Positions 45,350 to 55,256 are shown, counted from the first letter of the stretch. The stretch: 64,000 nucleotides of DNA from Blautia schinkii DSM 10518 (GCA_000702025.1 JNKJ01000037.1:1-64000); one strand, 5' to 3'. Notes: generated by a model not told the origin, from the sequence alone. Made by a program: numbers and translations.

Positions 45350-45584
45350 CTATATGCATATTACCATTAGCTACTTTTGTTATCTTCTAGTATAATTCCA
45401 CTTTTCCCTCTGCAACAGTCCACCAAAATATGACACACGTTATATCTCAGTTTCATTTGTATATAAAAAGATTGTCTATTTCAGGGAACATTTGTAGATT
45501 AGTTTTACTAGACATCCATATGAATAAATGTTATCTTATAGATGCAAAAACAAACTTTTAGATAACATTTTGGAGGAAAATACT

Positions 45585-46397
45585 ATGAGGCTGGCTTCAA
45601 AATTTTTAACAGCACTAGAAGGTAATTTCGATTCTTCCCAGGTCGAGAAGGCGTTCTTTGAAACAAATCAACTTTTTCTATCGCAAAGTGATGTAAGTGA
45701 TGAAGATATCTCTGATTTACTGGATGTTTGTAAAGAATTCTTTCCTTTACCCTATCTTACTGAAGACAAACAGTATGAGCAACTTTGGGCCCGGCTTGAA
45801 CCTGCATACTATCGGCATATAAAAGAATGGGAACAATTCACTCAGGCTATAGCGCGCTGCCAAAAAAAGCGCAAACTAAAACGGCTCTGTATTGCTTCTC
45901 TTGTTAGTATTCTTTTTATTATTACTTTTGTATTGCTTATTGTACACTGTCCAGTTTCCAAATCCGAATGCTGGATTTGTTCGGGTAAACTCCAATCGTA
46001 TATCTCGTATGAGTCTGCATTTGGTGTAATAAACTTAAACTCACGTTCCGTTAGTACTATTCCAAAAAGAAGTTGGGAGGGAGATCATAGTGTCACAATC
46101 ACCTCTTCCGAGAACGGAACTATGATTATAACCTCACCCATTACCTCCGAGAGCTTTCGTGCAGATATATATATGCAGGCTGACTCCCAGCCAGACGAAT
46201 CTCTTATATCAAAATATCTATGTACGGATTGTGTAAAGATATGCAGTGAGAACAAATACGATGTACTTCTCATGGACGCATCAGGTACACCTTTTCCTAT
46301 ATCTGATAGTATGGAACTTGCTTTGCCACCATATACAGTCACTGCGTCTTCCAAAAGTACAGAAGGCATCCGCATTACCTTTGAGAAAACGAAATAA
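45585..46397 (+). CDS. Single-pass membrane protein, unknown function
   Basis: 270 residues. A cytoplasmic N-terminal part of about 100 residues, a basic stretch (CQKKRKLKRL), one membrane helix (about 103-121), then a Cys-containing outer domain with Ser/Thr-rich beta-type sequence. ATG at 45585 is chosen for TGGAGGAAAATACT; an earlier ATG at 45528 has no site. The topology resembles anti-sigma or membrane-anchored sensor proteins but no family is recognised. Next to a divergent XRE regulator. Confidence 0.65.
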   Translation: MRLASKFLTALEGNFDSSQVEKAFFETNQLFLSQSDVSDEDISDLLDVCKEFFPLPYLTEDKQYEQLWARLEPAYYRHIKEWEQFTQAIARCQKKRKLKRLCIASLVSILFIITFVLLIVHCPVSKSECWICSGKLQSYISYESAFGVINLNSRSVSTIPKRSWEGDHSVTITSSENGTMIITSPITSESFRADIYMQADSQPDESLISKYLCTDCVKICSENKYDVLLMDASGTPFPISDSMELALPPYTVTASSKSTEGIRITFEKTK

Positions 46398-46434
46398 AAT
46401 ACGAGCTTTTTACGTAAGATACATACACAAAAGA

Positions 46435-46474
46435 AAACGCCACATGAACATGGTGAAGTGTTCATGCGGCGTTT
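46435..46474 (-). terminator. Terminator hairpin between convergent genes
   Basis: AAACGCC-A-CATGAACA pairs with TGTTCATG-C-GGCGTTT; on the minus strand it is followed by TCTTTTGTG, so it mainly serves the gene ending at 46562. Confidence 0.7.
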
Positions 46475-46561
46475 GCCAAAGTAACAATTTACATCATTTT
46501 GTCCGGACACCCACCCTAAAATTTATTTTAATTTATTGCATTAAAAGATTGTTGTATTTTT

Positions 46562-47479
46562 TCACATCATATCCGTTTCCGATTCGATAAATGGAGGGAT
46601 TTCTGATTTAAGAAAACCGTCCCAAAAATCACGATTTAACTTTAAGTGTTTCATAACCTTTGCTTTTATCAAAGAATTGTTCATAAAATATGAATAAATG
46701 TCTTCTTTAGTAACTTCGTTTATTACAGTTAATTTATTTGTGACCCACCAATCACCGCTATATTGAACACAATGTCCCTCTGCTTTCACTTGAAAAAGTC
46801 TTATTGCAGATAATGATCCTCTTTTATAGTTTTTTATGGATTCTAAATAATCCGTTCTGCCTGGACACAATGCTACGCCCTCTATTGTTGTACAAAAATG
46901 TAAATAGCAATCCTGAAAATCTGTAACATATGGATTTCTTACTTTTACTATACATGGTATATTGAGTCGATATTCACAGCCTTTTGTTTTCAAACGCCCA
47001 TTTATTTCAGGTATAGCCTTATATCCATACATTGGTTTTGATAATTCCAGATTTCCAACATCAACATCATCACAATCATGAATCACTTTTATTATTTTAA
47101 TATCACATAATCGTATCTTAATTTCTTTATCCACCACAGAATGAAAACCATCTGGTTCTTGCTGTTCACGCCTTAAAATAAGTTCATGTTTTGTTATTTC
47201 CACTGGAAAGGCTATTATATCCATATTATTCTTTAAATATATTTTAAAAACATAAAGTCTTACATTATTATATATTTTTATTTCATTTATATAAATTCTA
47301 TTCATTTTACAATAATCGTGGATTAAACACAGGAAGTCGCTTTCATATGGTAACATTGTCATGTTATTCTGTATATTTCTTGTCTGGAGAATCATGTGCT
47401 TCTCCCTGTTTCTTTCCCATATTTCAAATTCGACTATCATCAATATTTCCTTAACATATTTTTTTATCTCATCTATCAA
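46562..47479 (-). CDS. Hypothetical protein
   Basis: 305 residues with TTG start at 47479, preceded by GGAGGGTTAAT. Starts with a Lys/Glu-rich helix and continues with alternating beta-type segments (IYINEIKIYNNVRLYVFKIY; CIVKVRNPYVTDFQDCYLHF). No membrane segment or signal. I recognise no family; the AT-rich codon use differs from neighbours, which suggests a separate origin. It lies 99 bases beyond the 3' end of the group II intron, so the intron separates it from its former upstream neighbour. Confidence 0.6.
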   Translation of the reverse strand: MIDEIKKYVKEILMIVEFEIWERNREKHMILQTRNIQNNMTMLPYESDFLCLIHDYCKMNRIYINEIKIYNNVRLYVFKIYLKNNMDIIAFPVEITKHELILRREQQEPDGFHSVVDKEIKIRLCDIKIIKVIHDCDDVDVGNLELSKPMYGYKAIPEINGRLKTKGCEYRLNIPCIVKVRNPYVTDFQDCYLHFCTTIEGVALCPGRTDYLESIKNYKRGSLSAIRLFQVKAEGHCVQYSGDWWVTNKLTVINEVTKEDIYSYFMNNSLIKAKVMKHLKLNRDFWDGFLKSEIPPFIESETDMM

Positions 47480-47578
47480 ATTAACCCTCCACAAAAAAGC
47501 TATTATTTAGACTTTTATGTTACTTGTTATTTCGTAATTTGTCAAACTTTGGCTCGTTCCATTAACAAAACAAATAGA

Positions 47579-49462
47579 GTAGAGAAATAACAGCGAGTGT
47601 TATTTCCCTCTCATTGAACCGTACGTACGGGTCTCGTATACGGCTCTACAACCTATATTCCAACATTTCTTAGATAATAGTTTAAAGGATTGAGCAGTCC
47701 TGCTCCGTCCTTTATTCTTGTTTCCAGTACTTCCGGACTGATTATATAATTAACAACATTCATTCCGCTTCGTCTATACCAACCGAGCCTTGAGTTTGCT
47801 ACCTTATATATGGCTTCATGGTCAAATCCACACTTATATTTCTGATTTAAATAGCACAGATTTTTGTATATTCTCTTAGGCACTTTCCATTGTTTTAGAA
47901 CAATCACCCTCGTCTTGTGCCTTAGCCATGCTCCAAACTCTTCCATAAATTGTTTCATCATTCCGATTCTGAAATAATTAATCCACCCTCTCGCTATTTC
48001 ATTCACTCGTTTAATTGTTTCAGCCAGCGGTCGTGCAATCGCTTTATTTCTTTTAAGGTATTCACTTAGCTTCTGTTTCAGTTTCTTTTTCTTTTCTGTT
48101 GTGGGTTTTACTTTCCATTCCCCTCCATGTTTGAGAAAGGTGAAGCCAAGATACTTACTTCTTGTTGGTCTGACTACTTTCGTTTTTGTAACATTAACTT
48201 TTAGGAACAGCTTTCTTTCTATCCATTCTGTTATGGATTTCATTACTCTGTTGGCTGCTTTTTCACTTTTAGTGAATACTATTGTGTCATCTGCGTACCT
48301 CGTAAACCGAAGTCCCCTTTGTTCCAGTTCCTTATCTAATTTATCAAGATATACGTTTGACAGCACAACAGACAGGGGACCACCTTGTGGCACTCCGCTT
48401 ATTGTTGCTTTTTCCAGCCCTTTTTCCATTGCTCCTGCTTTCAGATATTTCCGAATCAGGTGCAATGTGGTACTGTCATTCACTTGCTCTCTAAGAATTT
48501 GAATTAATTTGTCATGATTTACTTTATCAAAGAATTGCTCTATATCTATGTCTATCACCCATTCATATCCCTCGTTCAGATACTCCAGTGCTTGTTTTAT
48601 GGCATCATGACAACTTCTTCCAGGTCTGAAACCATAGCTAAACTCACTGAATATTTCTTCATAAATATCTATAATTGGCTGAGCAATTGCTTGTTGTATT
48701 ACTCTATCTAAAACCGTTGGAATCCCCAATGGCCTCATTTTTCCATTATCTTTCGGAATATAAACTCTTCGTACTGGTTTAGGCATATAGGTTCGGTTTC
48801 TGATTGATTGAACAATTTCGTCTTTGTTTCCTTTGATGTATGCACCAAGTTCCCCGACTTTCATTCCGTCAACTCCACCTGCCCCTTTATTCGCTGCTAC
48901 TTTCTTATAAGCTCTGTTTAGATTTTCCTTTGATGTAATCACATCTATTAATTCCATTGTTGTTACTCCTCTTATTATCACAAAATTTATGCACATCACC
49001 CCTCTCGATCCAGACAGTATTCCTCGGTTACGTTCCTACTTTTCCAGTCCATCTGATTTCTGGCTAATGCATAATTCTCTTAATAACGATTCGTACTATA
49101 AATCGTTTCAGTCCTTCGGCTTTTACCCCTACTATGACTTCATCTGACTCCCTCCCCAAACCTTTTTCGACCATATCTTACGATATGTGGGTAGGGTCTC
49201 CCAAGGTAAGACACTAATCTTTCATTCCACAACCTCTTGATTTACAACTTCGGTTTACGTTTACCATTTGGGCTTCGGCTTGGTTTGCAGCCTTCCCCAC
49301 CTAATCGCCTTATCAAGTTTCTGTTCGTAGGCTCAAGAACTTTGCTACACCACTTCCTCCATCTATATCATTACTGATACCGACTTGTGATTCGCTACAC
49401 TTGGCGGTAAAAACCCGTGGCTGGACTTTCACCAGCAAGATTAGTGCCATGCTTGGCACACA
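47579..49462 (-). mobile_element. Group II intron, IIC-like
   Basis: 1884-nt intron on the minus strand. 5' end: GTGTGCCAAGCATGGCAC, then CTGGTGAAAGTCCAGCC, the standard start of bacterial group II introns. 3' end: domain V GAGCCGTATACGAGACCC pairing through to GTACGTACGGTTC, then a domain VI helix (GGGAAATAAC/GTTATTTCTC) and a terminal AC at 47580-47579. It carries one maturase gene. The insertion point is a few bases after a terminator hairpin (49469-49497), the preferred target of class C introns. The exact 3' end is inferred. Confidence 0.85.
47653..48957 (-). CDS. ltrA: Group II intron reverse transcriptase/maturase
   Basis: 434 residues. Reverse-transcriptase palm with RYADDTIVF (catalytic YADD), preceded by FGYGFRPGRS-type motif (SYGFRPGRSCHDAI) and SGVPQGGPLSVVLSNVYL; then the maturase X domain (RGWINYFRIG) and a C-terminal DNA-binding-type region. 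No HNH endonuclease domain, as in class C introns. Start at 48957 is chosen for AGAGGAGTAACAACA. It serves splicing and mobility of the host intron. Confidence 0.95.
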   Translation of the reverse strand: MELIDVITSKENLNRAYKKVAANKGAGGVDGMKVGELGAYIKGNKDEIVQSIRNRTYMPKPVRRVYIPKDNGKMRPLGIPTVLDRVIQQAIAQPIIDIYEEIFSEFSYGFRPGRSCHDAIKQALEYLNEGYEWVIDIDIEQFFDKVNHDKLIQILREQVNDSTTLHLIRKYLKAGAMEKGLEKATISGVPQGGPLSVVLSNVYLDKLDKELEQRGLRFTRYADDTIVFTKSEKAANRVMKSITEWIERKLFLKVNVTKTKVVRPTRSKYLGFTFLKHGGEWKVKPTTEKKKKLKQKLSEYLKRNKAIARPLAETIKRVNEIARGWINYFRIGMMKQFMEEFGAWLRHKTRVIVLKQWKVPKRIYKNLCYLNQKYKCGFDHEAIYKVANSRLGWYRRSGMNVVNYIISPEVLETRIKDGAGLLNPLNYYLRNVGI

Positions 49463-49468
49463 ATGCAA

Positions 49469-49497
49469 AAGGGAGCCGTAATAACGCGCTCCCTTTA
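49469..49497 (-). terminator. Terminator of XRE gene, intron target
   Basis: AAAGGGAGC pairs with GCTCCCTTT; on the minus strand TTTTGC follows and the group II intron begins 7 bases downstream of the stem. Confidence 0.8.
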
Positions 49498-49548
49498 ATA
49501 ATCATCAACCAATTACTTGAGAATATTCTAAATATACAGAGACACAGA

Positions 49549-49881
49549 TTATGCCTCCTCACCCTTTTTCTTTTCTTCATAAGTTATATAAGCGTCCAGC
49601 ATACATATCATTGTGTTTTTTTGTTCTGGACTAAGCTTATACAGGCGATTTAATAGTTGCTTATCATCGCCTGCTTCTGCATATTCCAAGAGGTAATTGG
49701 GGGACGTTTCCAACTCATCACACAGGCTCAATAACAATGGCATACTGGGAACCTTTTTCCCGCTTTCCAATTGTCGGATATAGCCGTCATGTACATGACA
49801 TAGATCAGCCAATTGCTGGCTTGTCAATCCACACTGTTTACGTTTTTCCCTGATTTTCCTACCTAATCTCTTGGTATTCAT
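49549..49881 (-). CDS. XRE-family regulator (second family)
   Basis: 110 residues: helix-turn-helix (KRKQCGLTSQQLADLCHVHD, then GYIRQLESGKKVPS) and C-terminal LLNRLYKLSPEQKNTMICML. Paralogue of 45008-45349 over its whole length. Possibly controls the conjugative element next to it. 49882-50053 holds only its upstream region. Confidence 0.8.
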   Translation of the reverse strand: MNTKRLGRKIREKRKQCGLTSQQLADLCHVHDGYIRQLESGKKVPSMPLLLSLCDELETSPNYLLEYAEAGDDKQLLNRLYKLSPEQKNTMICMLDAYITYEEKKKGEEA

Positions 49882-50053
49882 TTAATCCCACCATTCACTA
49901 ATAGTTACATTTGTTATAATTTAGTATACAATCCGATTCTTCAAATATACAGACCACCATTTTATTACATGTATTAACTTTTAGTTACAAACAGCAGTAA
50001 AAGAACAATCTGAAAGCACAAACTATCAGCCCTGTTTTCAGCGGATTTTATTG

Positions 50054-50292
50054 TTACATTCCGCTGCCTGCCCAAAATTCCACATATCTGTATGCATTAC
50101 TGTCTATTATGGTTCTATAATCTCCCAGTGTATAACCATAGAGACGCAGGGCACATGTCCTTCTGGTGTCTATCAGGTCATAATTGTAACTATTTGCATA
50201 AAAAGGGGGTTTTGAATTAACGCCTGCAAGATAGCTGGTATATACTTGATTAATTCCGCTATACGCCCAATATCCCTTCTGGGAATCCCTCC
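50054..50292 (-). pseudogene. C-terminal coding remnant, unknown
   Basis: A minus-strand frame without a start encodes about 78 residues rich in Tyr (KGYWAYSGINQVYTSYLAG; YNYDLIDTRR; YRYVEFWAGSGM) ending at a TAA. A neighbouring frame upstream (VDNKKVINQTRYEALIQEG) could be the other half after a frameshift. Likely a broken accessory gene; no family recognised. 50293-50409 holds nothing else. Confidence 0.4.
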
Positions 50293-50409
50293 TGTATCAG
50301 TGCCTCATATCTGGTTTGATTGATTACTTTTTTGTTATCCACCACTTATTCCTCCATATTCCATCTGCTTATTCTAAATCATTTCTGCGCATTATCGGAT
50401 TTTCTTTTC

Positions 50410-51104
50410 TCATGGCCGGATAATATCTGGTATCTGTAGTTTCAACCGCTCCGCAAACTCGATTGCACTAACAAACTCCGTCTTTTCATAGTCTACAAGT
50501 TTTTCTGGCAGATTATAAATTTCTGTATCAGCATAATAATATAATCCCCGCAAGGTTCCAGTATCATATCCGAAATCCTCCGGCTTATATTCCGCCATAC
50601 TTTGCAGACAATTCAATGGCCAGCATTCAACCTTTTCATCCTCATCATCTGCAAAAATATAGTCTTTGCCGTCCTGATCAAGCCGCAGAAAATAGATTAT
50701 ATCCTCTGATAAGGCAGAGATAATAAGAGAGTGGCAGCCATCATCCTCAAAACCATAAATTTCTCCTGATCCCATCTTATTTATCGAGATATCCTCTATC
50801 AATTCCATTTGTTGGACAATATTCTGGATAGTCTTTAGCATCTCGTAATCTTCAGATATAGATCTTGAAAATATCTCACCCAATTCCGCACTACCAAGGT
50901 CGTTTCCAATTATTTTTCCATTGTAATCAATGTTGCCTGCGTTTGGTTCTTCAATTGCACCGCCAGATTTGCGGTAAGGCAGAGTATAAAACCAGCGCCC
51001 TTCTTTTATGGTTTCTCCATATATGACTGCACCGGCAAATCGTGTTCAAATGAAACTGCCACTTCCCGGCATCTTCCTTTCAATGTCCAGCCTACATGTT
51101 CCAT
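50410..51104 (-). pseudogene. Frameshifted ICE accessory gene
   Basis: From ATG 51104 the frame reads MEHVGWTLKGRCREVAVSFE and stops soon after; a second frame continues from about 51040 as RFAGAVIYGETIKEGRWFYT through to the stop at 50410 (about 210 residues). Joining them gives one plausible protein, so there is a frameshift near 51040. Acidic, cytosolic, unknown function. It sits in the series 50410-53089 that belongs to a conjugative element. Confidence 0.6.
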
Positions 51105-51128
51105 GTTTATTTCTATGCTCTCCACCTC

Positions 51129-51530
51129 CTATTGATAGATTAATGTCTGTTCTTCGACTTGAATATCACGATCTGTCTGGATAACCTCACACGCCCGTCC
51201 TTCAATCTCTTCCCAGCTCAACCCGGTAAAATTATGGATGCAGGTAATTAGGGAACTTCCCTGTTCCATGTACAGATACTCCTTTGTACCGGCATCAAAA
51301 AACATATAAAAATCAAAATCCGGTTCAAAGCTGTCCTCCTCATCATCTTCATATTTTTCATACCAGACGCCGCTATGTATTTGCAAGCCAAGTTCCTGGA
51401 TAACCAAGTGTTTTTTGTCCAGCCAGACCTGATGTTCCTCATCCGTTTCAAAAAGGAAGTTCTCGCCATCCCATTCTTCCTCTTCCAATTCCTCCAGATG
51501 ACCTATTGTAGTATTGATTTTCTTCTCCAT
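51129..51530 (-). CDS. Acidic hypothetical protein of the conjugative element
   Basis: 133 residues, very acidic (LEELEEEEWDGE; YEKYEDDEEDSFEPDFDFYM). No family recognised. Strong acidity recalls DNA-mimic or anti-restriction proteins that such elements often carry, but no motif supports this. It lies 3 bases after the SpoVG-like gene, so one operon. Confidence 0.65.
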   Translation of the reverse strand: MEKKINTTIGHLEELEEEEWDGENFLFETDEEHQVWLDKKHLVIQELGLQIHSGVWYEKYEDDEEDSFEPDFDFYMFFDAGTKEYLYMEQGSSLITCIHNFTGLSWEEIEGRACEVIQTDRDIQVEEQTLIYQ

Positions 51531-51533
51531 AAG

Positions 51534-52151
51534 CTACCTCGCTTTTTCCTTTGCAGAGCGCAGTTTTTCCCTATTCTGCTCAAACTGGCTCATAATATCT
51601 CCCTGCAGCCTGTCATGAAAATCCTTTGTCACTGGATAGCATATATCCTGATATTCCGCCTTTCCTTCAACCATGCGTCGCTGGGAAGGCATGGCTACAA
51701 AGTTATTTCCTGCAAAAGATCGTTTGACAGAAATCTGATTGACTACAAATACATCACCAATCACCAGTCTGGCATATGCCTTAGTGGTATTGGACAAATC
51801 TCTGTTGTTTACTACTTGAACATAGTAGTCAAAATCTTCCTCCCCATAGGTGAGGTCAACTTCGTTTTTCCCTTCCACACGTTCCTGGTACGCCTCCAGA
51901 ATTTCTCCCCTTAATGCGGTACTGAAATCCGTAGTTTTTGGAAAAAACACATCACTGTATATCGGCTTATTCTGTTCATCTTTTTCCCCCGTTGGATACT
52001 GCGGCATACTCACATAAAGATTCCCTAATCTTCCCTCCCTGATAGTGATACCGGTTACTTTAAAACTGTCACCGAACGTTACCGCAGCAAATGCTCTCAG
52101 TTTTTTATCTTTCTCTGTTGATACCTCATAAATATTTACTGTATATTTCAT
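51534..52151 (-). CDS. Double SpoVG-like protein
   Basis: 205 residues containing two SpoVG-type repeats: about 18-100 (LRAFAAVTFGDSFKVTGITI ... NLYVSMPQYP) and about 120-195 (AYARLVIGDVFVVNQISVKR ... NNFVAMPSQRR). SpoVG proteins are small nucleic-acid-binding regulators; duplicated versions are frequent in conjugative elements of Clostridia. Preceded by AAAAAAGGAGACTAAGTT. Confidence 0.85.
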   Translation of the reverse strand: MKYTVNIYEVSTEKDKKLRAFAAVTFGDSFKVTGITIREGRLGNLYVSMPQYPTGEKDEQNKPIYSDVFFPKTTDFSTALRGEILEAYQERVEGKNEVDLTYGEEDFDYYVQVVNNRDLSNTTKAYARLVIGDVFVVNQISVKRSFAGNNFVAMPSQRRMVEGKAEYQDICYPVTKDFHDRLQGDIMSQFEQNREKLRSAKEKAR

Positions 52152-52177
52152 AACTTAGTCTCCTTTTTTAATGAATT

Positions 52178-53089
52178 CTATCTGGACAAAGCTGGTTCCG
52201 GGAGTTCTTCTGTTACTACCAGTTCTTCTCCCTCATCTTTTATCTCCAGCTCGTTATTGATTTCCTGCTGGCGGATTAGTTTTTGTTTCAACTCCGATTC
52301 ATAGGGGAATTCTTTATTAAACTCCCTTTTAGATTCCTCCATATTTCTTTTGTACTCTTCCAGTTTTTCTTTATGTGCAGCAACTCTCTTTTCCAAACTC
52401 CCCAACAGGTTCTCCATACGGACCATATTTCCGGAAGCACTGCTGCTCATATCTGCCGAATAAGTCAGCTCTCCACTCAGCTTTATGGAACAGTCAGAAT
52501 ACTTTTTTTCTACCACTACATCAAACCCCTTATAGTTGCCCACTGTCCTGCTTTCCATACTTTCAAGGGAATGGGCCATCTCTAAGATAACGCTGCCCGC
52601 CGCCTCACGTTCATCATATCTAAGGCCGTTCAGCGTAACGAAAAAGTCCGGCTCCATACAGAGTGCCTGGTCACGTTTCCTGATATCTTTTTCCATAGCG
52701 TACAATTGGTTCTCAGTCTTCTTAATCAATTCTGGATATTTGAAAAGGAAATTATCCTGATGGACATAGCGCTGGCTCTCATAGCTTGCCTTTAAGACCT
52801 GCAGACGCGAAACTTCCGTGTCCACCTCGGTTTTTTCCATAATCATAGGATTCCCAGACGCAATTGCCTTGATTTCCGCAAAAGATAAAATGGTTTCGTC
52901 TACGTCCTGGCATTCCCTTTCAACCGTTTTGTCTGTCATTATCTGGCTGATAAACCTCTGCTTATTTTCTACAATTCCCCAAAGGTAACTGTCAAATGTC
53001 TTTTTCGTGATATAGCGGTATATATTGACTTCTTCATTATCATTTCCCTGGCGTATGATACGACCCTCCCTCTGCTCAATATCAGTCGG
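52178..53089 (-). pseudogene. C-terminal fragment of SNF2-type helicase of an ICE
   Basis: The open frame to 53089 reads PTDIEQREGRIIRQGNDNEE, the helicase motif VI region of the very large SNF2/methylase proteins of Clostridia conjugative elements, then NIYRYITKKTFDSYL, ENKQRFISQIMTDKT and a long helical tail (CQDVDETILSFAEIKAIASG). Everything before motif VI is missing: the frame meets the stop of the serine recombinase gene at 53082-53092. The gene was split by insertion of the mobilizable element; the N-terminal part should lie right of the window. An internal ATG at 52939 is unlikely to be a true start. Confidence 0.85.
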
Positions 53090-54938
53090 TCATTTTTTGC
53101 GGACAGTTCATACATGCTATCCTTTTCTGTTCTCTGCTCCTGCGTTTGCTCTCGTTTGATTTCTCCCTCCGTATCTTCTTGGCACAAGCAGGACAATACC
53201 TTGATGCACCAGAGCCCGGGACATATTCAACGCCGCACACCGTACAATTTTTAGCGGGCATTGCTGCCCACCGTTTTGTAGGTATGATATGTAATTCATC
53301 GACAAAGCCGATGAATTTATAGTAAATCTTGATTTCCTGCTTCACTGTTCCGTCTGCCATCTTCTCACGCTCCGAAACAAGTATCTTGTCTATGAGTGCG
53401 TTTATAACTGTTGCATCCAGTTCTTTTAAGCCTTGATAATTTCGGATAAGGGCGAGGAAGTCACGGATTCCCCGTGATTTCTCGTAGCTTTCATTAAGAG
53501 TTTCCGTCACCTCTTTCAGCCTTGCTTCAATTTCAAGCTGCTCTTTCTGGTATTTCCCCGACATCATCTCAAAATTCCGCTCGGTAATACGCTCCATGAC
53601 CTTATCCTCGTAGAGAGAGGAAAACAGCCTGTCCAGTTCCGCAAGGCGTTTGTTCAGCTTCTTACGTTCTTTCTCTAATGCTTTCGCCCTGCTCTGGTCT
53701 GTTTCCGTGAGCCGCTTTTCTATGGCCCTGACCGCCTTTTCATCATTCACTGCCATATCCGCAAAACAGTTGATGTCGGCAAGAACGGCATTGAATAAAT
53801 CCCTTGCTTCTATATTGTGGGCACTACACTCGCTTCTTCCGTTTCTTGCATAATTATTACATGAATACTGTACACAGTCGATAATCTCTGGGCGTTTCCT
53901 CCTGTGTACGTTCATTGCCCGCAGAGCACATCCGCAGTCCACACACTTGATAACGCCTGCAAAAATATTTACAAATCCTCCCTTGTTCTGTGGAAGCCTA
54001 CGACTTGTAATAAGCTGTTGGACAATATCAAATTCCTCCTGCGTGACTATTCCCTCATGGGTATTGGGTATCACTTCCCATTCTTCGGGCAGCTTAGAGG
54101 GGCGTTTCTTGCTTTTCATATTGGCGGCAATCCGTTTGTAGCCTACAAGATTTCCCGCATATATCGGGCTTCTTAAAATGCTCCTCACGCTGTTCCCACT
54201 CCAAATATAGCGTTTGTCCTCGTTCCCCTCAAAATGACGTTCAAAGCCTGTTTCGCCACGCTCCGCCGCATAAGCGGCAGGGCGTAGGATATGCTGTTTA
54301 TTAAGATGTCTGCAAATTTTGGCAACTCCATTCCCTTTTAATGCAAGGTCGAATATCTCTTTTACAACATGTGCCACTTTATCATCTATCAGCAGATGGT
54401 TGTGGTCGGCAGGGTCTTTGATATAGCCATAAGGGGCGGTAGTTCCCATGAATTTCCCCTGTTGAAACCTCGCCCGATATGCCGATTTTATCTTAACAGA
54501 TATGTCAGCGGCATACATTTCGTTTAAAATGTTGCGGAAAGGCGTGATGTCCATAGCAGATTTATTCAAGGTATCTACGCCGTCATTGACCGCTATATAC
54601 CTCACGTTATGCTCTGGGAAGAAAACTTCCAGATATAACCCACAATCAAGATAGTTTCTCCCCAGACGGGATAAATCTTTCGTAATCACGCAGTTTATCA
54701 GACCGCTTTCAATGTCTTTTATCATATTCTGGAAACTTGGTCTTTGGAAATTTGTACCAGAATAACCATCGTCCACATACGTTTTTGCTATGTGCCATCC
54801 CTGCTTTTTCACATAATCCGTGAGGATGGATTTCTGTGTCGCAATGCTCGCACTCTCGTTATCCGTACCATCGTCTTTAGATAAGCGGCAATAAATGCCG
54901 ACTAAATAGATTTTCTTTTCTTCTTTGATTCCTGCCAT
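53082..54938 (-). CDS. Large serine recombinase, TnpX/TndX-like
   Basis: 618 residues. Resolvase domain with YCRLSKDDG (Ser20), DDGYSGTNFQRPSFQNMI, TKDLSRLGRNYLD; recombinase domain (APYGYIKDPADHNHLLIDDK); zinc ribbon (CVDCGCALRAMNVH ... CNNYARNGRSEC); coiled coil (ALEKERKKLNKRLAELD); a DUF4368-like tail; and an extra C-terminal four-Cys cluster (CTVCGVEYVPGSGASRYCPA C). Integrase/excisionase of the element. Its stop codon lies in the sequence shared with the split helicase, so the att site overlaps the gene's end. Confidence 0.9.
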   Translation of the reverse strand: MAGIKEEKKIYLVGIYCRLSKDDGTDNESASIATQKSILTDYVKKQGWHIAKTYVDDGYSGTNFQRPSFQNMIKDIESGLINCVITKDLSRLGRNYLDCGLYLEVFFPEHNVRYIAVNDGVDTLNKSAMDITPFRNILNEMYAADISVKIKSAYRARFQQGKFMGTTAPYGYIKDPADHNHLLIDDKVAHVVKEIFDLALKGNGVAKICRHLNKQHILRPAAYAAERGETGFERHFEGNEDKRYIWSGNSVRSILRSPIYAGNLVGYKRIAANMKSKKRPSKLPEEWEVIPNTHEGIVTQEEFDIVQQLITSRRLPQNKGGFVNIFAGVIKCVDCGCALRAMNVHRRKRPEIIDCVQYSCNNYARNGRSECSAHNIEARDLFNAVLADINCFADMAVNDEKAVRAIEKRLTETDQSRAKALEKERKKLNKRLAELDRLFSSLYEDKVMERITERNFEMMSGKYQKEQLEIEARLKEVTETLNESYEKSRGIRDFLALIRNYQGLKELDATVINALIDKILVSEREKMADGTVKQEIKIYYKFIGFVDELHIIPTKRWAAMPAKNCTVCGVEYVPGSGASRYCPACAKKIRREKSNESKRRSREQKRIACMNCPQKMTD

Positions 54939-54992
54939 ACTGTAAAACCTCCGTATCTGTCCTATCTGTTTTCATGTCCCATTGCGTACATT

Positions 54993-55256
54993 CTAAGCGG
55001 ACAGCCCCTCATTGTCGAAGGTGTCGCCCTCGGCAATCTTCTTCCGAATATCCTCGGAGATAATCGGGACAAACGCTTCTGTAACGGTCTGTGTGCCGAC
55101 ATATTCACGGCTGATTATCATCTGCACTGGTGCTTTTGGCACGATACGCTTTCTCTTTTTATCTGCTTTCTTATCCTCGCCCATACTTAAATCTTCCTTT
55201 CCAGACAGGGCAGGGAAGAGTTTGGAAATGTCCCCGCCCTGCCAATCAGATACCAT
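54993..55256 (-). CDS. Small basic protein of the mobilizable element
   Basis: 87 residues; Lys/Arg-rich centre (KKADKKRKRIVPKAPVQMII). Start overlaps the stop of the PC4-like gene. Regularly found between the recombinase and PC4-like genes in such elements as far as I recall; function unknown. Confidence 0.65.
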   Translation of the reverse strand: MVSDWQGGDISKLFPALSGKEDLSMGEDKKADKKRKRIVPKAPVQMIISREYVGTQTVTEAFVPIISEDIRKKIAEGDTFDNEGLSA

